64,000 nt of DNA from the NCBI GenBank assembly GCA_017746715.1, contig JAGHZQ010000029.1:62001-126000 (forward strand), in the 5' to 3' direction. The stretch comes from Cyanobacteria bacterium SBLK (GTDB lineage: Bacteria; Cyanobacteriota; Cyanobacteriia; Cyanobacteriales; Spirulinaceae). The notes under the pieces are model-generated. The model was given only the letters and a program-made list of their open reading frames with translations, did no database searches and was not told the origin of the DNA. Of the stretch, positions 25,405 through 34,920 are shown piece by piece. Position 1 is the first letter of the stretch; every line of letters starts with the position of its first letter. A program made the position numbers and the translations under genes.

Positions 25405-27075
25405 TTAAACTTTCTTCAACTGTCGAAAATCCAATTGACGATGAAACCAGTATTGATAGCCTTCGATATTTTTTTGCATGGCAATGGAGAGATAGGGTTG
25501 AACAATAGGAATGCGAGGAACTTCATCCCATGCCATTTGAATAAAACTTTGTACGGCTTTTTCATAATCTTCTTTTCCGGGTTTTGATTTTAAAGCTGTT
25601 TCAATGAGTTTATCCATTTCTGGATTCTTGTAAGATCCTCCATTAAAGGTTGCATCTTGACCGTGATAAGCATAGAAAAAGAAATAATCGGGATAGTTCA
25701 ACCAACCACCGAAATTATTAATAATCATGGGGCGGCTTTTTTCTACTAAAACAGAACGGAAATTTGCTCCCGGTACTTTTTCTAAAGTAACTTTTATCCC
25801 AAGTTCTGCTAGAGATTCCTGAATGAGAATACATAAGGGTTCTGCCCATTCTTTTGTTCCTAAATTAAAAGCTAATGTTGTTTCAAAACCATCAGAATAA
25901 TTAGAATTACTTAATAATGCTTTGGCTTGTCCTATATCTGTTTTATAAGGACTGGGTTGCGGCCATTTCGTATCGCTAATCTTCGCTGCTTTTGCACCAA
26001 ATTGTTTAACGGCCTCCCCATATAGTGCTGTATAAAAGATGGCTTCATAGGGGAGGGCATAAGCTATGGCTTGTCGAACATTAGCATTTGCAAAAGGATT
26101 AGGTTTGCCATCTAATTCTGCTTTCACATTCAAATCTACAGAATAAAGGCAATTCTCAATTGGTGTTGAAACAATGCTATATTCCCCCGTTTCCTTCAAT
26201 TCTTTGGTATCTTTTTCAGAGAGACTAAAGTTAATATCAACATCGCCTTTTTCCAATAAAGCTCGGCGGTTTCCAGCTTCCGGAACATCGAGTAAAATGA
26301 CTTTTTGAATTTGCGGTAATTCTCCTGATTTCCAGTCATCGAAACGAGCTAAAACGATCTTTTTACCCGGTTCAAAAGATTCGAGTTGAAATGCTCCTCC
26401 TCCTGCATCATTGTTATTAACCCATTCCATACCCCAAGGATCGTCGTCGGTAACGCGTTCTTTGACTAATTCAGAGTTGAGAATTAAGGGAATGGGAACG
26501 GCTAAATCGATCGCGGTTAGTTTATCATCGCGCAGTAATTTAATTTGGAAGGTATAGTCGTCGATTGCTTCAAATTGTTCTGGACTTTCTAAAGCACCTG
26601 CTTTCATCTGAAATGTCGGAAACCCTCCCACGGAAACAGCACGATCGAATGACCATTTTACATCATTTGCCGTGACTGGCTTTCCATCGTGAAAGGTTGC
26701 ATCTTTCCGCAGAAAAAAGGTCATAGATTTTCCTTCTTCGATTTCCCAACTTTCTGCAAGTTCTGGCTTTAACTCTGTATAATCATAGGATAAAGAACCG
26801 TCGGGACGAGTTTTATTTGCAAAAGTCATCAAGCGATCGTATAAGTTCCAAGATGAACCGTAACCAGGACGATTTGTACCGGGACGATGTAAATCTAAAC
26901 TATTGGGAAATCCCCCTCCTTGTACGACAGTGAGAATGATTTCTTTGTCCCCCGTCGATGCTGCAGAAGTTCCGGTTTCAGTCCCAGAAGGAGAGCCGCA
27001 ACCTTTCAACGCACCTGCTAAAGTCAAGCCAGCCGCAAAACTCGTTCCTGTTTTTAATAAGTCTCGTCTTTTCAT
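25405..27075 (-). CDS. dppA: Dipeptide/oligopeptide-binding lipoprotein (DppA-like)
   Basis: A 556-residue family 5 solute-binding protein, first gene of the operon. The N terminus has a twin-arginine motif (KRRDLLK), a hydrophobic stretch and a lipobox ending at Cys26 (ALKGC), so it is probably exported folded and lipidated. The mature protein shows the DppA pattern: LRKDATFHDGKPVTANDVKWSFDR, then NANVRQAIAYALPYEAI, then a KALLSNS segment. It delivers peptides or related solutes to DppBC. The 80-base gap to dppB carries a C-rich/AGGGAGAGG repeat. Confidence 0.9.
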   Translation of the reverse strand: MKRRDLLKTGTSFAAGLTLAGALKGCGSPSGTETGTSAASTGDKEIILTVVQGGGFPNSLDLHRPGTNRPGYGSSWNLYDRLMTFANKTRPDGSLSYDYTELKPELAESWEIEEGKSMTFFLRKDATFHDGKPVTANDVKWSFDRAVSVGGFPTFQMKAGALESPEQFEAIDDYTFQIKLLRDDKLTAIDLAVPIPLILNSELVKERVTDDDPWGMEWVNNNDAGGGAFQLESFEPGKKIVLARFDDWKSGELPQIQKVILLDVPEAGNRRALLEKGDVDINFSLSEKDTKELKETGEYSIVSTPIENCLYSVDLNVKAELDGKPNPFANANVRQAIAYALPYEAIFYTALYGEAVKQFGAKAAKISDTKWPQPSPYKTDIGQAKALLSNSNYSDGFETTLAFNLGTKEWAEPLCILIQESLAELGIKVTLEKVPGANFRSVLVEKSRPMIINNFGGWLNYPDYFFFYAYHGQDATFNGGSYKNPEMDKLIETALKSKPGKEDYEKAVQSFIQMAWDEVPRIPIVQPYLSIAMQKNIEGYQYWFHRQLDFRQLKKV

Positions 27076-27237
27076 TTTTAAGTAAAATTAGTTACAATTT
27101 TGCAGTAAACTGTTCAAATACTTACAGTTTTTGAGAATGAAAGATAAATCCCGCGATCGCCCTTGTTGTCATGCAAGCTAACCGATAAAAGTAAAAAAAA
27201 CGAGGAGAAAAACGTAAAGAAATCGGGAAGAAGAACC

Positions 27238-28971
27238 ATGAAAAGATGGAAGGCTTATGCGTCCCTCAGTTTGGTTATGGGGATAGGGATGAGCTTGTCG
27301 GCGATCGCGGCTGGGTTTGTGGGAGAATGGGAACGATCCGCGCATCAATTGGAGTTTCAGCGACAAACGGAAAATCTGGCGATCGCCTTGCAACGGACGT
27401 TAAATCGCTATACCGATGTTCTCCTCTCTATTGGAGATTTTTACGAAGTTTCCCAAAATGAAGTGAGTCAAGCCGAATTTTCTCTATTTGTACGGCGATC
27501 GATTTCCACTTATCCGGGTATTCAAGCCTTAGAATGGTCGCCTTTGATTTTACATCGCGATCGCTCCTTTTACGAGGAATCCATGCAGCAAATTTGGTCA
27601 GATAGTTTTGCGATCGTTGAAACCGAAAATAATACTTTAATTCTGGCAAAAGAACGTAGCGAATATTTTCCCGTCACTTATATCGAACCTTTAAGAGAAA
27701 ACGAAGCTGCTTTAGGTTTCGATCTTGCTTCAAATACGACTCGTCGCGAAGCCTTACAATTAGCAAGAGAAACAGGTCAAATTTTTGCAACGAAACGTAT
27801 TAAATTAGTGCAAGAACCCACTAATCAATATGGCTTTCTTGTTTTTCTTCCCATTTATTATCCCTTTCCTCAAGATACGATTGTCAGTCGTGGCGACAAT
27901 ATTAAAGGCTTTGTTTTGGGGGTTTTTCGCATCAGCGATGTTATCGAAGAAGCATTACAGGGATTCAACGAGCGCATTAATTTTTCTTTGCACGATCGCG
28001 ATAATTTTTTAGGCTTTTACGATTCGATTGCTGGCAAAGCGATCGGCGAAACCGATCTCGATCCTTCTTTACAAAAAGAGCATATTTTGTGTTCAAATTC
28101 TATTTTTTGCACTCATTCTTTAAAAATCGGCCAGAGAGAATGGTTTGTACGGTTTTATCCATCAGAAAACTATCTACTTGTATTTCGTTGGGGAATGTTG
28201 TCAACTCTAATTATCGGTTTTCTGATTACTATCATTTTAGCATTTTATTTATGGAAATGGCAAAGCAAACTCCAACAAACACGAGAAATAAGCAATCTAA
28301 AAATGCAGTTTTTTTCAACAACCTCTCACGAGTTCCGAACGCCATTAAGTACGATTTTAATTTCTGCTCAATCTTTGATTAATAATCAACACAATTTTTC
28401 TGAAGAACAGCAATTGAAAATCTATCATCGCATTCAAAATGTAACCCGGAGATTGACGCAACTTTTAAATGATATTTTAACCTTAGCCAGAGCAGAATCG
28501 GGACATTTAGAATTTACGCCGGAAATTTTGATTTTAGATCAATTATGCTGGCAAATTGTTGACGAACTAGAACCCGATCGCCTCGAACAAAGAAGAATCC
28601 AAATTGAGAATCACTACCCCGATCGCCAAGTTTATCTCAATCGCAAACTCCTTCGCGCTATCTTGACAAATTTACTTGGAAATGCTTTAAAATATTCGCC
28701 TTTGGAGAGTGCGGTGCATTTGGAAATAAGGGGAAGCGATCGAGAGTTGAAATTTAAGATATGGGATCGCGGTATTGGCATTCCCAAAGAATCACGAGAG
28801 AAGATTTACGAGCCATTTTACCGCGCGAATAACGTTGGTAATATTATCGGGACGGGGTTGGGTTTATCGGTGGTGAAAACTTGCGTTGAGTTGCAGGGGG
28901 GAAGCATCGCGATCGCTTCTCGAACGGAAGGAGGGACAATTTTTACGGTTAAACTTCCTCTTGCTGAGTAA
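27238..28971 (+). CDS. CHASE-domain sensor histidine kinase
   Basis: A 577-residue membrane kinase from the ATG at 27238 (the frame extends 25 codons upstream). A first membrane helix at about 8-26 is followed by a CHASE domain (about 60-250; SISTYPGIQALEWSPLIL and YFPVTYIEPL motifs), a second helix at about 320-340, then HisKA with the phosphorylated histidine in FFSTTSHEFRTPLS and an HATPase domain with the N box (NLLGNALKYSP), G1 (DRGIGIP) and G2 (GTGLGLSVVK). It senses an unknown small molecule outside the membrane. No partner response regulator is adjacent; the nearest receiver-domain gene is at 30150. Divergent from the dpp operon, about 160 bases away. Confidence 0.92.
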   Translation: MKRWKAYASLSLVMGIGMSLSAIAAGFVGEWERSAHQLEFQRQTENLAIALQRTLNRYTDVLLSIGDFYEVSQNEVSQAEFSLFVRRSISTYPGIQALEWSPLILHRDRSFYEESMQQIWSDSFAIVETENNTLILAKERSEYFPVTYIEPLRENEAALGFDLASNTTRREALQLARETGQIFATKRIKLVQEPTNQYGFLVFLPIYYPFPQDTIVSRGDNIKGFVLGVFRISDVIEEALQGFNERINFSLHDRDNFLGFYDSIAGKAIGETDLDPSLQKEHILCSNSIFCTHSLKIGQREWFVRFYPSENYLLVFRWGMLSTLIIGFLITIILAFYLWKWQSKLQQTREISNLKMQFFSTTSHEFRTPLSTILISAQSLINNQHNFSEEQQLKIYHRIQNVTRRLTQLLNDILTLARAESGHLEFTPEILILDQLCWQIVDELEPDRLEQRRIQIENHYPDRQVYLNRKLLRAILTNLLGNALKYSPLESAVHLEIRGSDRELKFKIWDRGIGIPKESREKIYEPFYRANNVGNIIGTGLGLSVVKTCVELQGGSIAIASRTEGGTIFTVKLPLAE

Positions 28972-29166
28972 TTATACATTGAGAAATTGCGTGTTTGCCA
29001 ATCAATTCAATACTTTAACTCAATCAAAAAAATGAACAAAAAAAGTTAACATACCTCCTCCAGTTATCAATAATGCAACCAACCAATTTTCTTTGACCAA
29101 CTCAACTAATGTTGATAGTTAAAAACTATTGTACTCACTCCTTTTCCCGACCCACAGAAGAAAAAA

Positions 29167-29556
29167 TTACACCTCTACCTTATATCCTAAAGCGAGTTCG
29201 TCGCCGCAAAGTCCGCGAATACCCCAATTATGTTTGGGTGATTCGTGAATTACGATTTCAACATCTTGAGGTTTGATGCCGACTTCTCTCTCTATATTTG
29301 CAAAAAGGAGTCGAATTAAGGTCTTTTTAGTTTCTATCGAACGCCCTTCAAACATCGATATTTCAATAATGGTATAATTCTCGCTGCGATCGCTCGGATA
29401 AATAAAATCCGATTTTTCTAACCCAAAAAATCGCTGGAATTTCTTTTCAGGTGGATAGGAAAGTGCCTCGACGACAGCGTTATGAATTGCAGACGATAGA
29501 GAAACAGCATTTTTTGCGAGGGCAGATTTCAGACCAAAAATTTTGATTTGTGCCAT
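29167..29556 (-). CDS. Tautomerase-superfamily protein lacking Pro-1
   Basis: A 129-residue protein resembling the tautomerase_2 branch, with KKFQRFFGLEKSDFIYP, YTIIEISMFEGRS and HNWGIRGLCGDEL. The superfamily's catalytic N-terminal proline is absent (start is Met-Ala-Gln), as I recall for other members that begin MAQIKIYG, so this branch may lack classical tautomerase activity. Cytoplasmic and probably oligomeric. It stands alone, convergent with the CHASE kinase. The family call is by motif recognition. Confidence 0.75.
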   Translation of the reverse strand: MAQIKIFGLKSALAKNAVSLSSAIHNAVVEALSYPPEKKFQRFFGLEKSDFIYPSDRSENYTIIEISMFEGRSIETKKTLIRLLFANIEREVGIKPQDVEIVIHESPKHNWGIRGLCGDELALGYKVEV

Positions 29557-29695
29557 AATATTTCGCGTATACTTTAACAGATTAGTATAGGATTAAGCTG
29601 TAGAAATTCTTCGAGAGTTAAATTTTGAGCGAGTACAGCAATCATACTCTTTGTTTGGGGATTGAGGACTTCAACCTAGTATATTTTATTTTCTC

Positions 29696-30032
29696 TCATG
29701 GATACCACTTACGCTCGGTGTCCGACCAATTCGTTTGCGAAATTAGCGATTCTACATTGGGCAACAAACGCCAAATACGGGGCAAATTATCCCGCAGAAA
29801 TTGACGTTCGACGGGGTGACAGGGATATTGCGACGCGATCGCAATCTGCAACCAGATACTCGAATAAACCCGTTGCAAACGCATCCCGATGCGACCAAGA
29901 TAAATAGCAATTCCAGTGAAATGCTGGCTGATAGAACAAGCCGCGAACCGGATCGATAAATCCGATAAAGCAAAACTTCGTCAAGTTTTGACTGGTTTCT
30001 TCAATAATGCCATTAATTTTACAGAAATACCC
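29696..30032 (-). pseudogene. Frameshifted gene remnant
   Basis: Reading leftwards from 30032, one frame encodes GYFCKINGIIEETSQNLTKF and FIGFIDPVRGLFYQ, then becomes incoherent. In the adjacent frame a coherent sequence starts at almost the same point (HFTGIAIYLGRIGMRLQRVY) and continues through FLRDNLPRIWRLLPNVESLI to a TGA at 29696. Joined by one frameshift near 29930, they give about 110 residues of one protein. No good start codon is seen, so the 5' part is also lost. I do not recognise the family. The rest of the gap (29557-29695, 30033-30149) shows no gene. Confidence 0.5.
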
Positions 30033-30149
30033 TCAATTATCCGTTTGATCGATGATTTTAGTTGACACTTTTAAACTTGACAAAATCCCTAAATTCGTTG
30101 AAACTTTAATAAGTAGTGAATAACTTATAGAAAATCAATTTAAGATCCA

Positions 30150-31544
30150 ATGGAAAAAAAAAATAAAGTAAGTATCTTAATTGTTGACGATCGCGTACCC
30201 AATCTTAGACTACTATCCGATCTGCTGAAGGCGCGAGATTTTCAGGTAAGAAAAGCAACTAATGGTAAAATTGCCATCAAAGCCTCTCAAAAAGATCCTC
30301 CCGACTTAATTTTATTGGATATACAAATGCCGGATATGGATGGCTATGAAGTTTGTCAGAAATTAAAATCAGATCCTCAAACTCGAGATATTCCGATTAT
30401 TTTTATCAGTGCTTTAGGTGAAGTTTTTGATAAAGTCAAGGCTTTTGAAGTAGGCGGAATCGACTATATTACCAAGCCTTTTCAATACGAAGAAGTTTTG
30501 GCAAGAATTAATAATCAGCTTGTTATTCAAAAGCAAAAAAAACTCTTACAAGACGAACAAGAAAAACTCAAAATAGAGATACAAAAAAGAAAAGAAACAG
30601 AAGAATTTTTATATCAATCTAGAGCATTTGTTTATAGTATTTTGACGAATTCACTAGATGGAATTGCTGCTTTTGAAGCAGTTAGAAATTTGGAAACAGA
30701 AAAAATCGAGAATTTTCGTTGTTTAGTCGTCAATCCGATTTTGGCAGAATTATGCGATCGCAAACCGGAAGACTTGACTGGAAAGATCGTTATTAAAAAT
30801 ATTATTAATAAAATTGATGCCAATTTATTTGATGAACTTATAAAGGTCGTAGAAACCGGAGAAACGCTGCAAAAAGATTTTAACTATAGGCAAGGAGAAC
30901 AACACAAATGGTATAGTTATATTATTATTAGATTGGCAGACGGTTGTACGATTACCATCAGAGATATTACCGATCGCAAAAAATTAGAATTAGAACTCAG
31001 TCGCCTTGCAACCATCGATGGATTAACCCAAATTGCCAATCGCCGTTATTTCGATCGCCAGCTTCAGCAAGAATGGCAGCGATTGCGACGAGAACGACAA
31101 TCTCTTGCCCTGATTCTCCTCGATGTCGACTATTTTAAGCGCTATAACGACGGCTACGGACATCAAACTGGAGATGATTGCTTGAGGGCAGTCGCTGACC
31201 TGACGCGAGAAGCGGTTAATCGTCCTGCCGATTTAGTGGCCCGTTATGGCGGTGAAGAATTTGCAATCGTGTTGCCCAATACAGATCGTCAAGGTGCGAT
31301 GACCGTTGCCCGACGCATTCGTCAAGCCATTCGCGATCGGGCAATTCCTCACGCTCAGTCGAACGTTAGCGAAATTGTCACGGTCAGTTTGGGAATTGCC
31401 AGTACGATCCCCTCCCCAGAAAGTTGTCCCGAGGCGCTAATTTCCCTTGCCGATGAAGCATTGTATCGCGCCAAACAACAAGGGCGAGATCGCTATTGCT
31501 GCGCCCCTTCAGATTCTGGGGAAATCGTAGAGTCACTGGATTGA
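30150..31544 (+). CDS. Response regulator with PAS-like domain and GGDEF cyclase
   Basis: A 464-residue cytoplasmic protein. Residues 1-125 are a receiver domain (acidic D13/D14, phosphorylated D57 in [10 protein letters not shown], Lys in YITKPF). A coiled-coil linker (about 128-152) leads to a PAS-like domain (about 155-275), then a GGDEF domain with intact GGEEF at about 367-371. The RxxD inhibitory site (RPAD) is five residues before it. So it should make cyclic di-GMP on phosphorylation and be product inhibited. The nearby CHASE kinase at 27238 is a candidate partner. Preceded by AT-rich sequence without an obvious terminator. Confidence 0.93.
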   Translation: MEKKNKVSILIVDDRVPNLRLLSDLLKARDFQVRKATNGKIAIKASQKDPPDLILLDIQMPDMDGYEVCQKLKSDPQTRDIPIIFISALGEVFDKVKAFEVGGIDYITKPFQYEEVLARINNQLVIQKQKKLLQDEQEKLKIEIQKRKETEEFLYQSRAFVYSILTNSLDGIAAFEAVRNLETEKIENFRCLVVNPILAELCDRKPEDLTGKIVIKNIINKIDANLFDELIKVVETGETLQKDFNYRQGEQHKWYSYIIIRLADGCTITIRDITDRKKLELELSRLATIDGLTQIANRRYFDRQLQQEWQRLRRERQSLALILLDVDYFKRYNDGYGHQTGDDCLRAVADLTREAVNRPADLVARYGGEEFAIVLPNTDRQGAMTVARRIRQAIRDRAIPHAQSNVSEIVTVSLGIASTIPSPESCPEALISLADEALYRAKQQGRDRYCCAPSDSGEIVESLD

Positions 31545-31669
31545 AGGCTTAACCTCTCGATAAGTTCCCTTTCCAATCCAAAAACTGTCACGATTATTTC
31601 CTCCTCGAACTTCAGACCCATCTAACCTGTAAATATAAGATTTAAACGATCGATTGGAGTCGAAAAATA

Positions 31670-31948
31670 ATGGCAAAACCACTCCTACAGCAAGACCATA
31701 GTGCGGCATGGGTTATTCAAACTTGGGCTGCTTTTGTCATTTCAATTTCGGGAATGAGCTTGGGAATTCTCAATCTTCCCGTTGATAATTGGGTGAAAGG
31801 ATTTATGGGCATGGGATTATCTTTTACCGTCGGTTCTACCCTCAGCGTTGCCAAGACGACCCGAGATATTCACGAATCCAAAAAACTCACCTCTCGGGTG
31901 AATGAAGCCCGCGTCGAGCGAATTTTAAGCGAACATAATACTTTGTAA
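31670..31948 (+). CDS. YiaAB-type two-helix membrane protein
   Basis: A 92-residue protein with two hydrophobic helices (about 12-33 and 40-62) separated by LPVDNWVKGFMGMG, matching the YiaA/YiaB two-helix domain. The C-terminal tail is charged. Function of the family is unknown; the E. coli relatives are inner-membrane proteins. It lies alone and is followed 12 bases later by a perfect palindrome shared with the end of the convergent gene. Confidence 0.85.
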   Translation: MAKPLLQQDHSAAWVIQTWAAFVISISGMSLGILNLPVDNWVKGFMGMGLSFTVGSTLSVAKTTRDIHESKKLTSRVNEARVERILSEHNTL

Positions 31949-31960
31949 TACACAATCGGT

Positions 31961-31988
31961 GTAGGGACGTAGCATGCTACGTCCCTAC
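31961..31988. repeat. 28-bp perfect palindrome at convergent gene ends
   Basis: Two exact 14-base arms (GTAGGGACGTAGCA and its complement) with no loop. The right arm contains the TAG stop (31985-31987) of the minus-strand CHASE2 gene. No T run follows on either strand, so it looks more like a small REP-type or mobile palindrome than an intrinsic terminator. Confidence 0.9.
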
Positions 31989-34417
31989 GAATAATTTGCG
32001 AAATTTTCTAATAAAAAAGTTTCAGCAGCGATCGCATCAAGGGGCTTAGAAAAGAAATATCCCTGTCCGTAATTGCATTTGAGATGTTGGAGTTGAAGGA
32101 GTTGCTCTCGAGTTTCAACGCCTTCAGCAACCACTTTAATTTCTAATGTTCGTGCCAATTCAACAATAGTTTTGACAATGGTTAAACTTTCCGATTCGCT
32201 ACCCAGTTTTTGCACGAAAGATTTGTCAATTTTTAATAAATTGAGAGGAAAGCGATGCAATCGACTTAAGGAAGAATGACCGATACCAAAATCATCCAAA
32301 CTCAATTTAACCCCCAATTCTTGCAATTGATGCAAAACCGCGATCGCATCATCTTCATTTGCGGTTAAACTACTTTCGGTAATCTCTAATTTTAAACAGC
32401 GACTGTCGAGTCCCGTGGCCTCGAGTACGGAATGAACCTGCGCGACCAATTCCGGTTGCAATAATTGGCTGGGAGAAAGGTTAACGGCAACGATTAACTC
32501 GTCAAAGTCACCCAGTTGGCTCTGCCACGTTCGCAGTTGATAGCAGGCTTTATAAAGTACCCACTGGCCCAGTAAATCGATTAAACCCGTTTCTTCTGCG
32601 AGGGGAATAAAATCGATCGGCGCAACTAAACCTCGTTGGGGATGCTGCCAACGCACTAAGGCTTCAAAGCCGAGAATTCGCCCTGTATCGAGATGAACGA
32701 TGGGTTGATAATGGAGGCGAAATTCTTGCTCCAAACGGGATTCAATGCCCCCGAGAGCTTGACGGAAATCGCTCTCTAACTGCCAGAGGGCGATCGCGGC
32801 TCGATGCAGTTTGGGGTCAAAAATCGTATAGTGCCGTCGCTCTTGCAGTTTTGTCCGATACATGGCAACGCGGGCGTGACTTAACAGTTCTTCTGGAGAG
32901 TCTGTCGATTCCCAAGAAAGGGCAATCCCCAAACTAATCCGGCTGAAAGCCTGCTGGTGTTCCGAGGCAAATGTGCCTTGCAAGCATTCATCAATGGTGC
33001 GTGCTAAAAAGACGACCGTTGCACTGCTGGCAGGATGGGGATAAAAAATGAGAAATTCATCTTGACCTCCTCGCCCTAACAAACATTCTGCAAATAGAGA
33101 ACCTTGGAGAATATTTTGCAAGCGATCGCTAACAGCCACCAAGAGGCGATCGCTGGAAGGCCGACCGCGATCGACATTCATATCGCCAAAGCGATCGAGA
33201 TTGAGGACGAGGAGGGCGTATTTGCCTTTTTTAGCAACTCGGTATCGTTTCAACTGTTGCAAAAATTGAGCGCGCTCTGGCAATCCCGTCAGAGAATCGT
33301 ATTGAAGCGCTCTCACGACAATGGCGCGAATTTGCACCAAGCGTTGGAAGAGGGTGGCCAAAACCGTAATGCCTAAAATGGCAATGGGGGGGACAATAGG
33401 CAGAAGATATCCACCGTAAAACCCAACCCCGCATAATACGAGCCAACTCGCGATCGCCGCCGTGCCGGAGGCAATTTGTCGGCGCATGCGTTGGGGTGTT
33501 AGGACAAAACTCAAGAAGAGACCGGACAATCCGTAGAGCAACCCAGCCAGGATCGGATTGCTCGGTTGTAAAGAACGAAAAAAACTGCGTCTGAGGAGAT
33601 TGTCGATGGTCGCAGCATGCAAGTACACGCCGCTGGCAGGCGGATTCATATCATAGGGGGTCGTGAGGGGATCGAAGCCCAAGGCAGTCGCCCCCACCAA
33701 AACGATCTTATCGGCAAAAGCCGTTTGGGGGATCGTTCCTTGCAGGGCATCGGCGAGGGAATATTCTGCGGCTTCCTTCATGCTCCCCGGCCAATCGATC
33801 CAGAGGGGGCGATCGAGTTGGGGTAAGGTTAAATCCAACGATTCGACTTTCGCGATCGCCAGCCCCAAACTGAGATAGCCCTGCACTTGCGGTTTGATGG
33901 CCTGGCTCGTCCTTGGCGAAAGGGCGACGTGACCTTCCGCGATCGCGGCTTGGCGCAATTGGCGAGGGGAATGGAGCAACTGACCGTTGCGATCCCAAGC
34001 TACGGGTAAAATGACGGGAATGCCCTGCTGCATGGCTCGGGCAAAGAGGAGATCGTCGCGGGTGGCCTCGGGCATCAGTACGTCAAAAATGACGGCCTTT
34101 GGCTGCGATCGCCCTAAAATATCCAGCAGTCTGGCATAGTGCGCTCTCGACCAAGAAAAGGTTTCTAATTCTTCAATGGCTTTTTCGTCAATTCCCACGA
34201 TAACGATGCGATCGTCCCAATTCCGCGACCCGCGCAGGCGGAACAATAGAGTATGGGACTGCTCTTCGAGGGGGGCGATAAAACCTGCAATTTGCAATCC
34301 TCCCAAGATAGATGTTGCGGCAATCCCGCCCAAGAAACGCTGCCATATTGGGAATTCGAGTCCTTTTCCCCAACAGAAGTTGCTTCGGAACTGCTTAAAA
34401 AATGCCTGCCAATTCAT
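31985..34417 (-). CDS. CHASE2-GGDEF-EAL cyclic di-GMP phosphodiesterase
   Basis: About 810 residues from the ATG at 34417; the frame continues to 34573, but those codons do not look like the family. A helix at about 35-55 precedes a CHASE2 sensor (about 60-285), three or so helices (about 300-375), then a degenerate GGDEF domain whose signature is GGQDEF and whose upstream metal site reads LDRFGDMNVDRGRPSSD, and an intact EAL domain (EALVRWQHP, VNLSPSQL, LEITES, DDFGIGHSS, KIDKSFV, AEGVET). So it is probably a phosphodiesterase whose GGDEF part is regulatory. The stop codon lies within a palindrome. Confidence 0.9.
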   Translation of the reverse strand: MNWQAFFKQFRSNFCWGKGLEFPIWQRFLGGIAATSILGGLQIAGFIAPLEEQSHTLLFRLRGSRNWDDRIVIVGIDEKAIEELETFSWSRAHYARLLDILGRSQPKAVIFDVLMPEATRDDLLFARAMQQGIPVILPVAWDRNGQLLHSPRQLRQAAIAEGHVALSPRTSQAIKPQVQGYLSLGLAIAKVESLDLTLPQLDRPLWIDWPGSMKEAAEYSLADALQGTIPQTAFADKIVLVGATALGFDPLTTPYDMNPPASGVYLHAATIDNLLRRSFFRSLQPSNPILAGLLYGLSGLFLSFVLTPQRMRRQIASGTAAIASWLVLCGVGFYGGYLLPIVPPIAILGITVLATLFQRLVQIRAIVVRALQYDSLTGLPERAQFLQQLKRYRVAKKGKYALLVLNLDRFGDMNVDRGRPSSDRLLVAVSDRLQNILQGSLFAECLLGRGGQDEFLIFYPHPASSATVVFLARTIDECLQGTFASEHQQAFSRISLGIALSWESTDSPEELLSHARVAMYRTKLQERRHYTIFDPKLHRAAIALWQLESDFRQALGGIESRLEQEFRLHYQPIVHLDTGRILGFEALVRWQHPQRGLVAPIDFIPLAEETGLIDLLGQWVLYKACYQLRTWQSQLGDFDELIVAVNLSPSQLLQPELVAQVHSVLEATGLDSRCLKLEITESSLTANEDDAIAVLHQLQELGVKLSLDDFGIGHSSLSRLHRFPLNLLKIDKSFVQKLGSESESLTIVKTIVELARTLEIKVVAEGVETREQLLQLQHLKCNYGQGYFFSKPLDAIAAETFLLENFANYS

Positions 34418-34655
34418 AAAGGGATTGCATTTGAGAAAAGAGAAAGCCAACTCAAACTCGAGGGCATAAGATTCTCCTATTCTGACACGCTTGCTGACTT
34501 TGTACGAGAGGAAAAAATATCTCGGATGACAGGCAAACCCTTGAATCTGCAATAAACAGACATCTGATGTCACCTTTCGATTACCCTTTGGGTAAAGAAA
34601 AATAGGGAGCAGAAGAAAAGATTGGGCCTTGATGTTCGGGTTTTATCGGGCGCTC

Positions 34656-34814
34656 TTAGCTGCACAAACAACATTTACAATATTCGCCATTGGCATCGCA
34701 ACACTGACAGCAACGGGTTGCAAAATTTTGACTCTCTGGGAACTCAAAACTTTTTAATTGTCCGAAAAACGAGACGGAAATGAAAATAGCCCAAAAAATT
34801 TTCGCTTTGACCAC
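34656..34814 (-). CDS. Candidate small exported Cys-rich (metallothionein-like) protein
   Basis: A 52-codon frame starting at GTG 34814 (GGGG about 9 bases upstream) and ending in TAA at 34656. The N terminus looks like a signal peptide or anchor (MVKAKIFWAIFISVSFF), then a polar linker, then CCQCCDANGEYCKCCLC at 35-51: eight cysteines in 17 residues, arranged as CCxCC-x6-CxCCxC with near mirror symmetry. That density is typical of metallothioneins or other metal-binding peptides, but it does not match cyanobacterial SmtA as I remember it, and no family is recognised. It lies in a 350-base gap between two minus-strand genes and nothing else is visible there. Existence as a gene is inferred. 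Confidence 0.5.
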   Translation of the reverse strand: MVKAKIFWAIFISVSFFGQLKSFEFPESQNFATRCCQCCDANGEYCKCCLCS

Positions 34815-34920
34815 AAGTAGTACCCCGAATAAGATCGTTTTTGGTCAATCGAAATGGGCAAAGCCGCAATCTATCGGGAAAAATCATTTCGATCGATTTT
34901 TATTTTTCTCCCGCTAAAAA

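Noticed and set aside
29020..29100. A 27-codon minus-strand frame with one hydrophobic helix (from TTG 29100)
   Set aside because: No ribosome binding site, a rare start and very short length; composition alone is not enough to call a gene.
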